Both the position numbers and the translations under genes were made by a program. Shown in pieces: positions 43,527-51,707 of a stretch of DNA of 64,000 nucleotides. This stretch comes from an uncultured Bacteroidales bacterium (GTDB lineage: Bacteria; Bacteroidota; Bacteroidia; Bacteroidales; Paludibacteraceae), in assembly GCA_900319035.1 (NCBI GenBank), contig ONMU01000006.1, positions 53,031-117,030 of the forward strand, read 5' to 3'. Numbering within the stretch: the first letter of the stretch is position 1; each line of letters opens with the position of its first letter. The notes beneath the pieces are model-generated. The model did not search any database, was not told the DNA's origin, and worked only from the letters and a program-made list of their open reading frames with translations.

Positions 43527-45197
43527 ATGAAAGGGATTCAAAATACATCAACAGAAAATTTTAGCACCATTATTGGAAATAACAAATACTTCATAGTGCC
43601 TAAATTTCAACGCGATTATTCATGGGATAAAGAGCAATGGGATGATCTGTGGCAAGATTTGTTAGATATGCGTGCTGGAGATGATGAGCATTATATGGGC
43701 TATTTGGTTCTCCAGACGAAGGATGACAAAGAGTACCGTATTATTGATGGGCAGCAACGCTTTACAACAATAACGCTCATAATTTTAGCAGCAATTAAGG
43801 CTATTCAAAAGTTAGTGGAAAAAGGAGTGGAAGAGGAAGATAATAAAAAACGCGCGGAGCATTTTATGCATACTTTTGTGGGTAAAGAGGATCCGGTTAC
43901 GTTAGTCTATGATAATATTCTACGCCTGAACCGAAACAATGATGGCTATTATCGCGACTATATCGTTCCATTAAGAGATTTACCGGTTCGAGGTTTGAAT
44001 AACTCGGAGCGCTTAATGAGAAATGCGTTTGAACACTACGAAAAAAAAATGCAGTTGATGAATGCATCAGGTAAGGAGTATGCTGAATTAATTCAGGACA
44101 TCTCGGAGAAATTGTATTTTACTACAATAACCGTAAGCGATGAGTTGAATGCTTTTAAAGTATTTGAGACACTGAATGCAAGAGGGGTTCAACTATCATC
44201 TTCTGATTTACTTAAAAATTATCTGTTTTCTTTAGTAGATGATAGAACGAATCATAATTCGCATATAGAATTGTTAGAGGAAAAATGGTCTAAACTGACA
44301 TATAATATCAAAGCGGAGAAATTACCTGAATTCCTGCGTTACTATTGGAATGTTTCGCATAGATCAATTCGAGCCAATGCGTTATTTAAAACGATACAAA
44401 AAGAAATAAAGAATGATAGAGAGGTGTTTGCGTTACTGGCTGACCTACAGAGGTACAGCGATGTTTATATGGCGCTGATGCAAAAAAACGATGAATTATG
44501 GGAAGATGACGAAGTGAAAAATTGTGTTGGTCTATTGAATTTGTTTAGATTAAAACAGCCATATTCTTTATTGATGGCGGCTAAATTGAATCTATCTGCA
44601 CAAGAATTTAAAAAACTATTTAAAGTAGTACTTGCTATCTGTTTTAGATATAATGTGATATGCGATAAGAACCCAAACGATCAAGAAATACCATTTAATA
44701 ATCTCGCAATATATATATGTGACAATAAATCCTTGGATTTGTCGCTGTTGGATAAACTATATGTTTCGGACGATGAGTTTGAACGCTCATTTGCTGATAA
44801 GTCGTTCTCTTATAACTCCAATAATGCGAAAATTATTAGATATATATTAGGCCAAATTGAAAAGGGAAAAGGAAATCGTGAAGTCCGGTTTGATGAGGAG
44901 GAAGCATCTATTGAGCATATACTTCCACAGCACTACGACGAGAAGTGGTGTGTGGAAGAAGATGTGGCTTCTCGTGTGGTAAATAGGCTTGGAAATATGT
45001 GTCTGCTTGAGAAAAAGAAGAATACAGATTTACAAGATGCACCTTTCTCGGAGAAAGTTAAAACGTATGCGCAATCTGTATATTGGAGTGCAAAAGAAGT
45101 TGCAGAGAACTATGGGGAGTGGGATGACGGAACGATAATTAAACGCCAGAAAAATATAGCAAGATTAGCTAAATCTTTATGGAAATGGCAACATTAA
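43527..45197 (+). CDS. DUF262-DUF1524 restriction enzyme (GmrSD-type, type IV)
   Basis: A 556-aa single-chain enzyme. The N-terminal DUF262 has VPKFQRDYSWDKEQWDDLWQ and the nucleotidase-like IIDGQQRFTT motif (about 72-81). The C-terminal DUF1524 nuclease has ASIEHILPQHY (about 462) followed by NRLGNMCLLEKKKN, the His-Me finger pattern. GmrSD enzymes cut DNA carrying modified (for example glucosylated) cytosine, a defence against phages with modified genomes. Both catalytic motifs look intact. Confidence 0.85.
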   Translation: MKGIQNTSTENFSTIIGNNKYFIVPKFQRDYSWDKEQWDDLWQDLLDMRAGDDEHYMGYLVLQTKDDKEYRIIDGQQRFTTITLIILAAIKAIQKLVEKGVEEEDNKKRAEHFMHTFVGKEDPVTLVYDNILRLNRNNDGYYRDYIVPLRDLPVRGLNNSERLMRNAFEHYEKKMQLMNASGKEYAELIQDISEKLYFTTITVSDELNAFKVFETLNARGVQLSSSDLLKNYLFSLVDDRTNHNSHIELLEEKWSKLTYNIKAEKLPEFLRYYWNVSHRSIRANALFKTIQKEIKNDREVFALLADLQRYSDVYMALMQKNDELWEDDEVKNCVGLLNLFRLKQPYSLLMAAKLNLSAQEFKKLFKVVLAICFRYNVICDKNPNDQEIPFNNLAIYICDNKSLDLSLLDKLYVSDDEFERSFADKSFSYNSNNAKIIRYILGQIEKGKGNREVRFDEEEASIEHILPQHYDEKWCVEEDVASRVVNRLGNMCLLEKKKNTDLQDAPFSEKVKTYAQSVYWSAKEVAENYGEWDDGTIIKRQKNIARLAKSLWKWQH

Positions 45198-45208
45198 CGT
45201 GCTAAATG

Positions 45209-45236
45209 ACCGCAACTTTTATGTTGCGGTTTTTTG
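45209..45236 (+). terminator. Terminator of the DUF262 gene
   Basis: Hairpin ACCGCAAC-TTTTAT-GTTGCGGT is followed directly by TTTTTTG. Confidence 0.85.
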
Positions 45237-45263
45237 TATACCTGTTTGACTTTGTGTGAAATG

Positions 45264-45370
45264 TCATAAAAAAGTGTTAACTTTGTAGTTGGTGGCGATA
45301 TTGCCGCAAAAACAACAAAAGTTAACACAATGAAACAGAAAATCAATCTTGGTGCGGAGACGGTAGAGTT
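45264..45370 (+). repeat. 107-bp direct repeat, left copy
   Basis: Nearly identical to 47365-47473 (one substitution, one 2-base gap). It contains a TAACTTTG promoter (45278-45285), the inverted repeat GTGTTAACTTT...AAAGTTAACAC, and the first 14 codons of the gene at 47432. The right end touches the hipA stop codon exactly, so the repeats bracket hipBA. Confidence 0.9.
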
Positions 45371-45383
45371 AGTCTGTACCTAA
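45330..45383 (+). pseudogene. Truncated copy of the 87-aa gene
   Basis: Reads MKQKINLGAETVELVCT then stop. The first 13 residues equal those of the intact gene at 47432; the rest is replaced by the end of hipA on the other strand. Confidence 0.85.
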
Positions 45384-46874
45384 TCTTTTATCAACCCATT
45401 GCTTTAGTTGTTCTTGTGAAATATTCGCAATGCCTTGCTCGGTAATCAGGGCGTACTCCGGCATCGACGGACGGAAGATCCAACGACGTAATGCACCATC
45501 AATCGTAGCATATAGATGGATATTGCCTTTATACGCTTGCTCCAGATACACATTCGTCACCATCTGTCCACTCACGGCTCTCCACTCTCGACTCTCAGCA
45601 CTAGGATCTCCACTCGTAAATCCCCATTCGCGCAGATGCCGCTGCAAGCACTCTTCGATACGCCCGATCCATTCCGGTCGTACCCCATTCTTCTCCGCCA
45701 ATGCCCGGAATCGCATCACCGCATCAGCCACCTGACGGATGATCTTCTCTGCATTTCGAATGCCATTATCGGCAGCAAACAGCATTACGTCCTCTTTCGT
45801 CCAATCCGCATATTTGCCACGCATCAGCAGACAATGCCTGTGTTCCGGAAGAAATCCGCGACGGTTGAAGATAAACGTCAAGTCGTATGCCGGAGCGAGG
45901 GACCATTCACCGCGACGATTCATAATGAAAGCAAAATTTTTGTTATGATCATCGGTGTTGTTGGCGAGATAATTGAACACCATGCGCCGGAATATTTCAT
46001 CAGCAGTGGCATCCGGCAGATGCAACTTGCGACAAACGAGTAGCAGTTGTTCGTAACTAATTGCGTCCGGATCCATTGCTGCCAATGTCTGCGTATGCAG
46101 TTTCTCGCCATTGGGTCGGTCAAATCGCTGTGTTATGAAGTGATTTTCCCCATCTGCCGTTTTGAGTTCTGATGGCATCATCTCTATTCCTGCCAAACGT
46201 GCCATCTCGTAATACGTCATCTCCAACTCTGCCGAACTGCGCTCAGCATCGCCAAACTTCAAGATATAATAATCATACCCGTCCAGTCCGGCAATCTGAC
46301 CGGAACGCATCTCACCGCTCTCGCGGTTGATAGCAATGATTGCTTTCGGTTGGCGTCCACCGGCAGACGTACCTACTGCCATCAGCAACTGCTTTGTCAA
46401 CTCCTCATCCGGAGCGATATGTGCCCCCTCGCGTTCTACAAAAATCTTTTGCGCCAAATGTGCCAACTCACCTACGTTTACCGGTTCGGCATATGGCATC
46501 ATCTGTGCATCCGGTTCAAACTCCAAAGCCCCCATTCCACGCTTGCCGATGAATGTCAACTTGTCCAACGGAATCACTTCTGCCGGAGCCAAATGCTGAT
46601 CAGCACGCCAATGCTCAAACAGCGTATTACCCCAATCATCCGGCAACGAGTCGGCCAAAAAAGACGGTAACCGTTGGAAGATACGCTCTTCCTCACTGCC
46701 AAACGAGCGATACAACGCATCCTTGTCAATGGGCGCGATGAGTGGCGAAATCGAAATGCCACTTTTTTGGATGTAGGCAGGGTTGTACGTAAAGAACGAA
46801 CGTCCTGTCTGAGGCTTCCATTCCAGCGCGCCAATCTCCTCACCCCATAGAAATATATGAATGATATGTCTCAT
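45369..46874 (-). CDS. hipA: HipA-family kinase toxin
   Basis: A 501-aa HipA-type serine/threonine kinase. The HipA N1-like start contains the beta strands WGEEIGALEWKPQTGRSFFT. The kinase has the Gly-rich VGTSAGGRQPKAIIAI with its Lys, the catalytic NYLANNTDDHNKNFAFIMNR and the metal motif LAPAYDLTF. In Escherichia coli HipA stops translation by phosphorylating glutamyl-tRNA synthetase. A Ser/Arg-rich insert near the C-terminus (DPSAESREWRAVSG) is encoded by a short CTCTCCACTCT repeat. It overlaps hipB by 4 bases. Confidence 0.88.
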   Translation of the reverse strand: MRHIIHIFLWGEEIGALEWKPQTGRSFFTYNPAYIQKSGISISPLIAPIDKDALYRSFGSEEERIFQRLPSFLADSLPDDWGNTLFEHWRADQHLAPAEVIPLDKLTFIGKRGMGALEFEPDAQMMPYAEPVNVGELAHLAQKIFVEREGAHIAPDEELTKQLLMAVGTSAGGRQPKAIIAINRESGEMRSGQIAGLDGYDYYILKFGDAERSSAELEMTYYEMARLAGIEMMPSELKTADGENHFITQRFDRPNGEKLHTQTLAAMDPDAISYEQLLLVCRKLHLPDATADEIFRRMVFNYLANNTDDHNKNFAFIMNRRGEWSLAPAYDLTFIFNRRGFLPEHRHCLLMRGKYADWTKEDVMLFAADNGIRNAEKIIRQVADAVMRFRALAEKNGVRPEWIGRIEECLQRHLREWGFTSGDPSAESREWRAVSGQMVTNVYLEQAYKGNIHLYATIDGALRRWIFRPSMPEYALITEQGIANISQEQLKQWVDKRLGTD

Positions 46875-47182
46875 GATTTTTTATGTCTTACTCGTTTAAC
46901 TTGTTCTTGACTCCCTCGCAAGTCATAGGGAGACTCTGCAATCTCTGCAAGCAGTGTGTTTACTCCGTCCAACTGTCCGATTCCACGCAACAAGCGCAGC
47001 AGCGTACTGAACGAGATATCCTTACTTTGTCCCGTCTCAAAGGCTTGCAATGTCGGAACAGACACACCGGCACGTTCGGCTAACTCTTTCTGGGTCAGAC
47101 CCAACCGGATTCTGTAGGCTCTTGCTCACTGCCCCAAGATACGGATTATCTCCGCAGTAGAATATTGATACACATCTCTCAT
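46871..47182 (-). pseudogene. hipB: HipB-like antitoxin with an in-frame stop
   Basis: From ATG at 47182 the minus strand reads MRDVYQYSTAEIIRILGQ, then TGA (47128-47126), then in the same frame ARAYRIRLGLTQKELAERAG and a normal XRE helix-turn-helix to 46871. The expected residue at the stop is Arg (CGA to TGA). The remaining piece could still start at the TTG at 47104 (77 aa), which keeps the HTH (TQKELAERAGVSVPTLQAFE) but loses the first helix. If antitoxin is lost, the kinase would be unrestrained, so either the short form works or hipA is silent. Confidence 0.8.
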
Positions 47183-47364
47183 ATAAAATAAACTATATTT
47201 TGTGTTAAAAGTAATTTCCATATGTAATATATAATACAATTTATATTAAATTCGCTGCAAAGATACTGCTTTTTATTCATTTATGCAAGTTTTTAGCAAA
47301 AAAAATCGCAAAAAAGTGAAAATTGTAACGTTTCTATACGATTTTCACAAACTATAGGTATCTT

Positions 47365-47473
47365 CATAAAAAAGTGTTAACTTTGTAGTTGGTGGCGATA
47401 TTGCCACAAAAACAACAAAAGTTAACACATTATGAAACAGAAAATCAATCTTGGTGCGGAGACGGTAGAGTTC
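47365..47473 (+). repeat. 107-bp direct repeat, right copy, with promoter
   Basis: The intact copy: TAACTTTG (47379-47386) begins inside the inverted repeat GTGTTAACTTT...AAAGTTAACAC, which also holds GGCGATATTGCC. The -7 box overlapping a perfect palindrome suggests an operator. The 47105-47364 stretch before it is AT-rich and holds the hipBA upstream region. Confidence 0.85.
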
Positions 47474-47695
47474 GTCCGTGTCCGTATGGCGGAGATCCTT
47501 GGAGAGGATCCGCAAAACATTAACAATGTGGAGTTCGATGTGAAAAAGGTGAAAGAGCAGATCTTTCGCCTTTTTTATGACTATCAGGTCGTTCACGGCT
47601 GGCCGCATGTGGCAGCTAACACGGCGCTCATTATGGGGTATGACCATCGAACGATTAACAAAATGCTGAAAAAACAACGTCCCAAGCACGAATAG
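47432..47695 (+). CDS. Small conserved protein, 87 aa
   Basis: MKQKINLGAETVEFVRVRMA, then ILGEDPQNINNVEFDVKKVK and GWPHVAANTALIMGYDHRTI with a basic end. The function is unknown. The C-terminal half has a helix-turn-helix-like spacing (ANTALIMGYDHRTINKMLKK), so DNA binding is possible. Its own promoter palindrome could be an autoregulation site. A truncated duplicate of its start lies at 45330. It opens the right-hand small-gene set. Confidence 0.65.
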   Translation: MKQKINLGAETVEFVRVRMAEILGEDPQNINNVEFDVKKVKEQIFRLFYDYQVVHGWPHVAANTALIMGYDHRTINKMLKKQRPKHE

Positions 47696-47729
47696 GAACT
47701 AAGTTCTCGATTGTTCGTGCAAAATACAC

Positions 47730-47737
47730 TACCTTTG
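47730..47737 (+). promoter_or_regulatory. Promoter of the WNT-motif gene
   Basis: TACCTTTG followed by CAGCCGGAAT, the same initiation region as the HNH promoter at 8418-8425 on the other strand. The transcript would cross element 9 before the gene at 48168. Confidence 0.55.
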
Positions 47738-47821
47738 CAGCCGGAATCGGAAATGAGTCCGGTTGCATTGTTCTTTTATAAGTAAACAATTACCAACAAT
47801 GACAAAAAAATATTTATAGAA

Positions 47822-47990
47822 GTAATCAAAAAAACTTAAAGAAAAATACAGATTCTACAGTTGCTCTATGCAACTTAGTGTAATCGCTCATCAGCCTACA
47901 TAAAAACAAGCTTTTCTGATAGTCTGCTAATCGATTCCACTTATCAGTACCAATAATTGCCACTGATAGAATCTTCACAAAAAATCGCTG
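47822..47990 (-). repeat. Structured element, copy 9
   Basis: On the minus strand the arms AGATTCTAT/GTAGAATCT (47974-47966 with 47858-47850, one U-G) enclose TATCAGT...ACTGATA, the bulged hairpin around CTTG...taag, ATTACACT and hairpin GTTGC-ATAGA-GCAAC. The tail TTTTTCTTTAAGTTTTTTTG is at 47842-47822. It occupies much of the 47696-48167 gap. The genes here run on the opposite strand. Confidence 0.7.
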
Positions 47991-48167
47991 CGCTTCAAAA
48001 AATACCGAAAATGCTATGCAGCGTGTTAGTGAAAAGAAAACCGATAAAAGAAAGTAACCAAAGAAAATTAATAAGAAAAGTCCAGTCCCCGACATGGTCG
48101 GGAGACTCCTGCAAAGCAGGGACGGACGGGACAGGATTTGATATTTGAAATTTGATATTTGATATTT

Positions 48168-48536
48168 ATGGCACAGGAACATGCATTCATTGATTTTTGG
48201 CGCAAGTACGCGCCGATGGCGGAATTCAAGAACCGCTATCGGGCGTGCGAGAAGATGTGGAATACCTTCGATGAACAGAAACGCCGGCTCATCATGCTTG
48301 GACTGGAGAAAGAGTGTACCGACCGTTCACCGCCGGTTCACAAGAAGAACCCCTATTTCTACCTCCTCGACTGGCAACCGCCGCAACCGCAATGGCTGAC
48401 ACCGGCAGAAACGGGACATCTGTTGGCGGAACATATCCCGCTTGCTGTTTGCCGCAATCCCGAAACGCAACGCTTCGGTACAGTCACTCGGGAAGAGGCG
48501 GATCTGTTCGCACTGGAAGTGCATCATTATATGTAA
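48168..48536 (+). CDS. Small WNT-motif protein, right copy
   Basis: A 122-aa protein starting MAQEHAFIDFWRKYAPMAEF; the start is taken at the ATG after a TTTGATATTTGATATTT microrepeat. The segment CEKMWNTFDEQKRRLIMLGL, then KNPYFYLLDWQPPQPQW, corresponds to the 134-aa protein at 5618. It may bind DNA or another protein; the function is unknown. Confidence 0.65.
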   Translation: MAQEHAFIDFWRKYAPMAEFKNRYRACEKMWNTFDEQKRRLIMLGLEKECTDRSPPVHKKNPYFYLLDWQPPQPQWLTPAETGHLLAEHIPLAVCRNPETQRFGTVTREEADLFALEVHHYM

Positions 48537-48711
48537 AACATAATCCCCTCTCAAGTGGCTTAGAGGGCACTCCCCTCGAGACACAAACCGAATGCAATGT
48601 TTGTGGATCGAAGAGCGGGTGCATCCGAGTACTTACTACCAAATAATCGTTTGAGTTTTTACGAAAAAAGAAAACGTTATATGGTACCTGTACGAGGATA
48701 GCCACACGCGA

Positions 48712-49071
48712 ATGGCACAAGTTGAATTATCGCCGCTCATCAAATCGATGTCCGGCACCATTGCTAAAAAACGTTTACCGGACGGTACCGTCATCACGTA
48801 TGTATTGACCAAGAAGAACCGTCTTTACCTTCACACAACCAAACCTCGCAGCACGCCCCTGACGATGCGTGAGATGAACCAACGGAACCGCTTTGGCGTC
48901 CTCGCTGCCGCTGCCCGACTGGTCAAGCAGCAGATCCAGCTATCTACGGAACCGGGCACAACCAAAAAACTATGGAGCACGCTGGGGCAGTTGTATGAAC
49001 TGATGGTGCAGAACTCTCAAGTTATCACTCCTGCCAAACTGGCGGATAGTTATTGTGCTCTCTTTGTGTAG
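48712..49071 (+). CDS. Small conserved cassette protein
   Basis: A 119-aa protein: MAQVELSPLIKSMSGTIAKK, then YVLTKKNRLYLHTTKPRS and an Ala/Gln-rich helical half (VLAAAARLVKQQIQLS) ending in a hydrophobic tail. It aligns with 1275-1616 and 52416-52733 in layout and in the SMSGTI and TPLTMREMNQRNRF regions, which recall Bacteroidales proteins of the same small size with RNRF/QQANR motifs. The function is unknown. Confidence 0.65.
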   Translation: MAQVELSPLIKSMSGTIAKKRLPDGTVITYVLTKKNRLYLHTTKPRSTPLTMREMNQRNRFGVLAAAARLVKQQIQLSTEPGTTKKLWSTLGQLYELMVQNSQVITPAKLADSYCALFV

Positions 49072-49084
49072 TCCTTATTACATG

Positions 49085-49142
49085 GTCGCGTTATGCTCTC
49101 TTAGGTCTCACTACGTTGTAACTACGCGAGCATAACGCGACT
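49085..49142. repeat. Long inverted repeat between small genes
   Basis: GTCGCGTTATGCTC at the left is the exact complement of GAGCATAACGCGAC at the right. The loop is about 30 bases. There is no T run, so it is not a standard terminator. Confidence 0.7.
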
Positions 49143-49169
49143 ATCTTACGAGAAAAGAATAAGAAGCAT

Positions 49170-49373
49170 ATGAAAAAATACAAGAAAAACGATCTGCGCT
49201 TGGTGCTACAAGCGAATGTGGGACAACCGGTCTCCGAAAAAGAATTCGCCCGCTGGTTCGGTATCTATTGCGACATGACCGGTCAATCCGATGACATCCG
49301 CAATGCGAAAGAGCTGTCTGCCAACGAAGTAGATGCCCTGAGCAAATGGCTGGGATACGAACTCACAGAGTGA
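49170..49373 (+). CDS. Small 67-aa protein
   Basis: MKKYKKNDLRLVLQANVGQP, then VSEKEFARWFGIYCDMTGQS and a helix ending LSKWLGYELTE. It is compact and helical and has no recognised domain. It follows the 119-aa gene after about 100 bases that contain a GTCGCGTTATGCTC/GAGCATAACGCGAC inverted repeat (49085-49142), which is likely a terminator-like or regulatory hairpin for this gene pair. Confidence 0.6.
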   Translation: MKKYKKNDLRLVLQANVGQPVSEKEFARWFGIYCDMTGQSDDIRNAKELSANEVDALSKWLGYELTE

Positions 49374-49509
49374 GTATTGGAGATTTGAAATTTGAGATTT
49401 GAGATTTTATGTTAAGGAGGGTGGGGGGGGATTATGTATGATGTATGATATATGATGAACATAAATCTGCTCGTTTGTTATAAAAATAACCTAAAAGTTA
49501 ATTTTTCTT

Positions 49510-49549
49510 CAAAAATATTTGCATATATCAAAAATTTGTAGTAATTTTG
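49510..49549 (+). promoter_or_regulatory. Promoter of the TAC module
   Basis: TAATTTTG (49542-49549) with a TTGCATATAT box upstream, similar to that at 53605. It lies 40 bases before the toxin start. Confidence 0.65.
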
Positions 49550-49588
49550 CACCGATTTTTGGAAAGAAGATAACTTGTGAGTTAATAA

Positions 49589-50128
49589 ATGGAGATTGAA
49601 ACAATATATGAACCATATGTCTATAGCATCAAATATGATGGTCAAGAGTTATGTGAATTTGACCGATTATTTGATGCTTGGAGCGATATGTCGGAGTTGG
49701 TCAACTTCATGAGAACCCATCAAGAATACCTCAATAATCCTATCTGGGGCGAGCAGCATACTCCGGAAAGCGCAGCGCGCAGAGTTAGAGATGAGGCAAC
49801 AGAATTAGGAAAACTATTATTTGAATTGTGCAAAAATGCTGACCAAGGAGAAACACCTGATTTCGATTCGCATTTTAAATTTTTAGATGGCAAATACCAA
49901 GTTTATGAATATATCCCGATGAAATCATATGGTACAGGGAGACCGTCCTTCCTGCTAATGTATGCCATCAAACTATAAAACAACTTGTACGTCATTACCG
50001 GTGGTGGAATTAAATTGGCTGATACGATTCAAGAGTCACCGGATTTGCAAAAACATGTTCTTCAAAACATTGATAAAGTTAGGGCATGGTTGATCCAGAA
50101 TGGAATCATGGACGAACAAGATTTATAA
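49589..50128 (+). pseudogene. TAC/HigB-like toxin with in-frame stop
   Basis: The frame reads MEIETIYEPYVYSIKYDGQE and on to LLMYAIKL, then TAA (49976-49978), then continues without a break as NNLYVITGGGIKLADTIQES to a second stop at 50126-50128. The GG.IKL.DTIQ block is the conserved end of RelE/HigB-like toxins, so one nonsense change has cut a 179-residue protein to 129. The toxin is probably dead. The antitoxin and chaperone genes downstream remain open. Confidence 0.75.
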
Positions 50129-50151
50129 ACAACAAAAATACTATACACATT

Positions 50152-50589
50152 ATGGCAGTTAACTTAGAGCGGCTAAAAGAATTGGCCAAGCCGCGTAATG
50201 AGCGCGCGCAAAGAAGATTCCAAGAATGGATGGAAAGTGCGTGGCTAACTTATTCGCAAGACATCGCATTGGCACTGCATTACTATATGCGGGTGAATGA
50301 GATGACCCAGCGTGAGCTTGCGGATAAAATGGACGTGAGCCCGGTATATGTAGGCAAATTGCTAAAAGGAAACGAAAACTTGACTCTCGAAACGATCTGT
50401 AAAATAGAATCTGTTTTGGGAGAAAAGTTGCTCTGTGTAGTCAAACCTTACGAAAAAGCACAGATCATTCAATTAGTGCAACCCTACCAAGCATCTCCGG
50501 ATGTTGAATTTAGTCCAGTATATAGCAAATCTTTAAAGGCTAAGAATAGGTGTCAGCATTCAAATGTAAGATTGTGTGCATATTGTTAA
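50152..50589 (+). CDS. HigA-like antitoxin with chaperone-addiction tail
   Basis: A 145-aa protein (start MAVNLERLKE). An N-terminal helix precedes an XRE helix-turn-helix: MTQRELADKMDVSPVYVGKL and LTLETICKIESVLGE. The C-terminal 45 residues (KAQIIQLVQPYQASPDVEFS and beyond) form an extended tail. In TAC systems such as Rv1955-1957 of Mycobacterium tuberculosis the antitoxin has just such a tail, which needs a SecB-like chaperone. The next gene is that chaperone. Confidence 0.75.
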   Translation: MAVNLERLKELAKPRNERAQRRFQEWMESAWLTYSQDIALALHYYMRVNEMTQRELADKMDVSPVYVGKLLKGNENLTLETICKIESVLGEKLLCVVKPYEKAQIIQLVQPYQASPDVEFSPVYSKSLKAKNRCQHSNVRLCAYC

Positions 50590-50599
50590 TCAAGCGAAT

Positions 50600-51025
50600 A
50601 TGAAAAAACAAGTACAATATCGTTTCCGAAAAATAGACGTTCCGCAGTTCGCTACGTTTTTGGAGAATTATTCGGATCAGATAAAAGAGGTATCTTTCAA
50701 TACGGATACTCGGTTTAGTTTTGACAAAGATCAAAATGTGTTAAGTAGCCTTATCAATGTGGCAATGTTTAATGGTGAAAAGCCATTGTTAAAAATTGAG
50801 TTAGGTTGTTATTTTGAGGTGACTGCTGAGTCCTTCGAAAATATCCGGCAGGATAATCAATATGTTTTTGAACCAGGCTTGTTGGTTCAATTTGCTTCAT
50901 TGGGATATGGTACGCTAAGGGGAGTAATGCATGAGAAGACAATGAATACTCCGTTGAATAGGTTTATATTGCCACCTCTGTATTATGGTGACTTTGTAAA
51001 GACTCCTTTTGTAATACCAGTATAA
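50600..51025 (+). CDS. SecB-like chaperone of a TAC module
   Basis: A 141-aa protein with the SecB fold pattern: VQYRFRKIDVPQFATFLENY, EVSFNTDTRFSF, LLKIELGCYFEV and the C-terminal LRGVMHEKTMNTPLNRFILP. The last segment is the family signature (RG.LH.KT..TP.N.F.LP). The start at 50600 is chosen over a Met at 50576 because the alignment begins there. It sits 10 bases after the antitoxin. It would hold the antitoxin folded; a SecB-like gene beside HigBA defines the toxin-antitoxin-chaperone arrangement. Confidence 0.78.
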   Translation: MKKQVQYRFRKIDVPQFATFLENYSDQIKEVSFNTDTRFSFDKDQNVLSSLINVAMFNGEKPLLKIELGCYFEVTAESFENIRQDNQYVFEPGLLVQFASLGYGTLRGVMHEKTMNTPLNRFILPPLYYGDFVKTPFVIPV

Positions 51026-51047
51026 TTCCTTGTCTTGTACAAAAGCA

Positions 51048-51088
51048 TAGTAGCAGTAATGACAGTAGGTTGTTGCTGCTTTTTTTAT
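51048..51088 (+). terminator. Terminator of the TAC module
   Basis: Arms AGCAG-TAA and TTG-TTGCTGCT enclose about 12 bases and are followed by TTTTTTTA. Confidence 0.7.
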
Positions 51089-51221
51089 GTTCAGCACTTT
51101 TTTATGGAGGTTTCTATCGCGATTCATACTGAGTCTTAGCATAAACGAGGTAAATCGCACTAAAACCCATAGTAAATCGCACTCCAAGCCTAAATCTCTT
51201 GCTTTTTGCGTTTTTTAGGTG

Positions 51222-51229
51222 TAATTTTG
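51222..51229 (+). promoter_or_regulatory. Promoter of the right lysis-type gene set
   Basis: TAATTTTG followed by CACTCACTTTCG, 71 bases before the DUF5675 start. A CACATCAAACATCACACATC tandem microrepeat separates them. Confidence 0.55.
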
Positions 51230-51299
51230 CACTCACTTTCGAAAAAATATCACACATCAAACATCACACATCACACATCACACATCAAACATAACCAAT

Positions 51300-51668
51300 A
51301 TGTCTTATTACAAACTAATCCGAATGCCGGCGGAAGGAAAGGCAGTCCGCGGGCGATTATTCTTGGTGACGGAGAGCCGCTTTCAGGAAGTACTGACTCC
51401 TGTCTGTGACACCCTTGAGAATGCCGATTTTCTCATTCCTGCGTTGATCTATGGAGTAGGGGTTACAATGAGCCCGAAATTCAAACGGCTCCTTCCTGTT
51501 CTTCGGCAAGTACCCGGAAGATCCGGCATCCGATTTCATCGTGGCACCAAGCCCGAACATTCGAAAGGTTGCATCCTCGTCCCTCCTGCAGACGAACCAA
51601 CTCTCACCGCTCGTTTCCTCGCCGAACAAGCAGACCATGAGGAATGTCGGCTGGAGATTGTCGGATAA
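51300..51668 (+). CDS. DUF5675 family protein
   Basis: A 122-aa protein with the family layout: VRGRLFLVTESRFQEVLTPV with CDTLENADFLIP, MSPKFKRLLPVLRQVPGRSG, then IRFHRGTKPEHSKGCILVPP, where H/RxG..P.....GCI is diagnostic. Homologous to 4070-4414. These proteins resemble L,D-transpeptidase-like or lysozyme-associated phage proteins, but no catalytic role is proven. The DUF5675, lipoprotein and small-protein order is typical of Bacteroidales lysis-type clusters. Confidence 0.75.
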   Translation: MSYYKLIRMPAEGKAVRGRLFLVTESRFQEVLTPVCDTLENADFLIPALIYGVGVTMSPKFKRLLPVLRQVPGRSGIRFHRGTKPEHSKGCILVPPADEPTLTARFLAEQADHEECRLEIVG

Positions 51669-51707
51669 CAATCTAACAGTTTAACAATTTAACGATTTAA
51701 CAATTCC

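Noticed and set aside
46871..50128. Recoding of stop codons instead of nonsense mutations in hipB and the TAC toxin
   Set aside because: The two stops differ (TGA, TAA) and both codons end other genes normally here, so decay is simpler.
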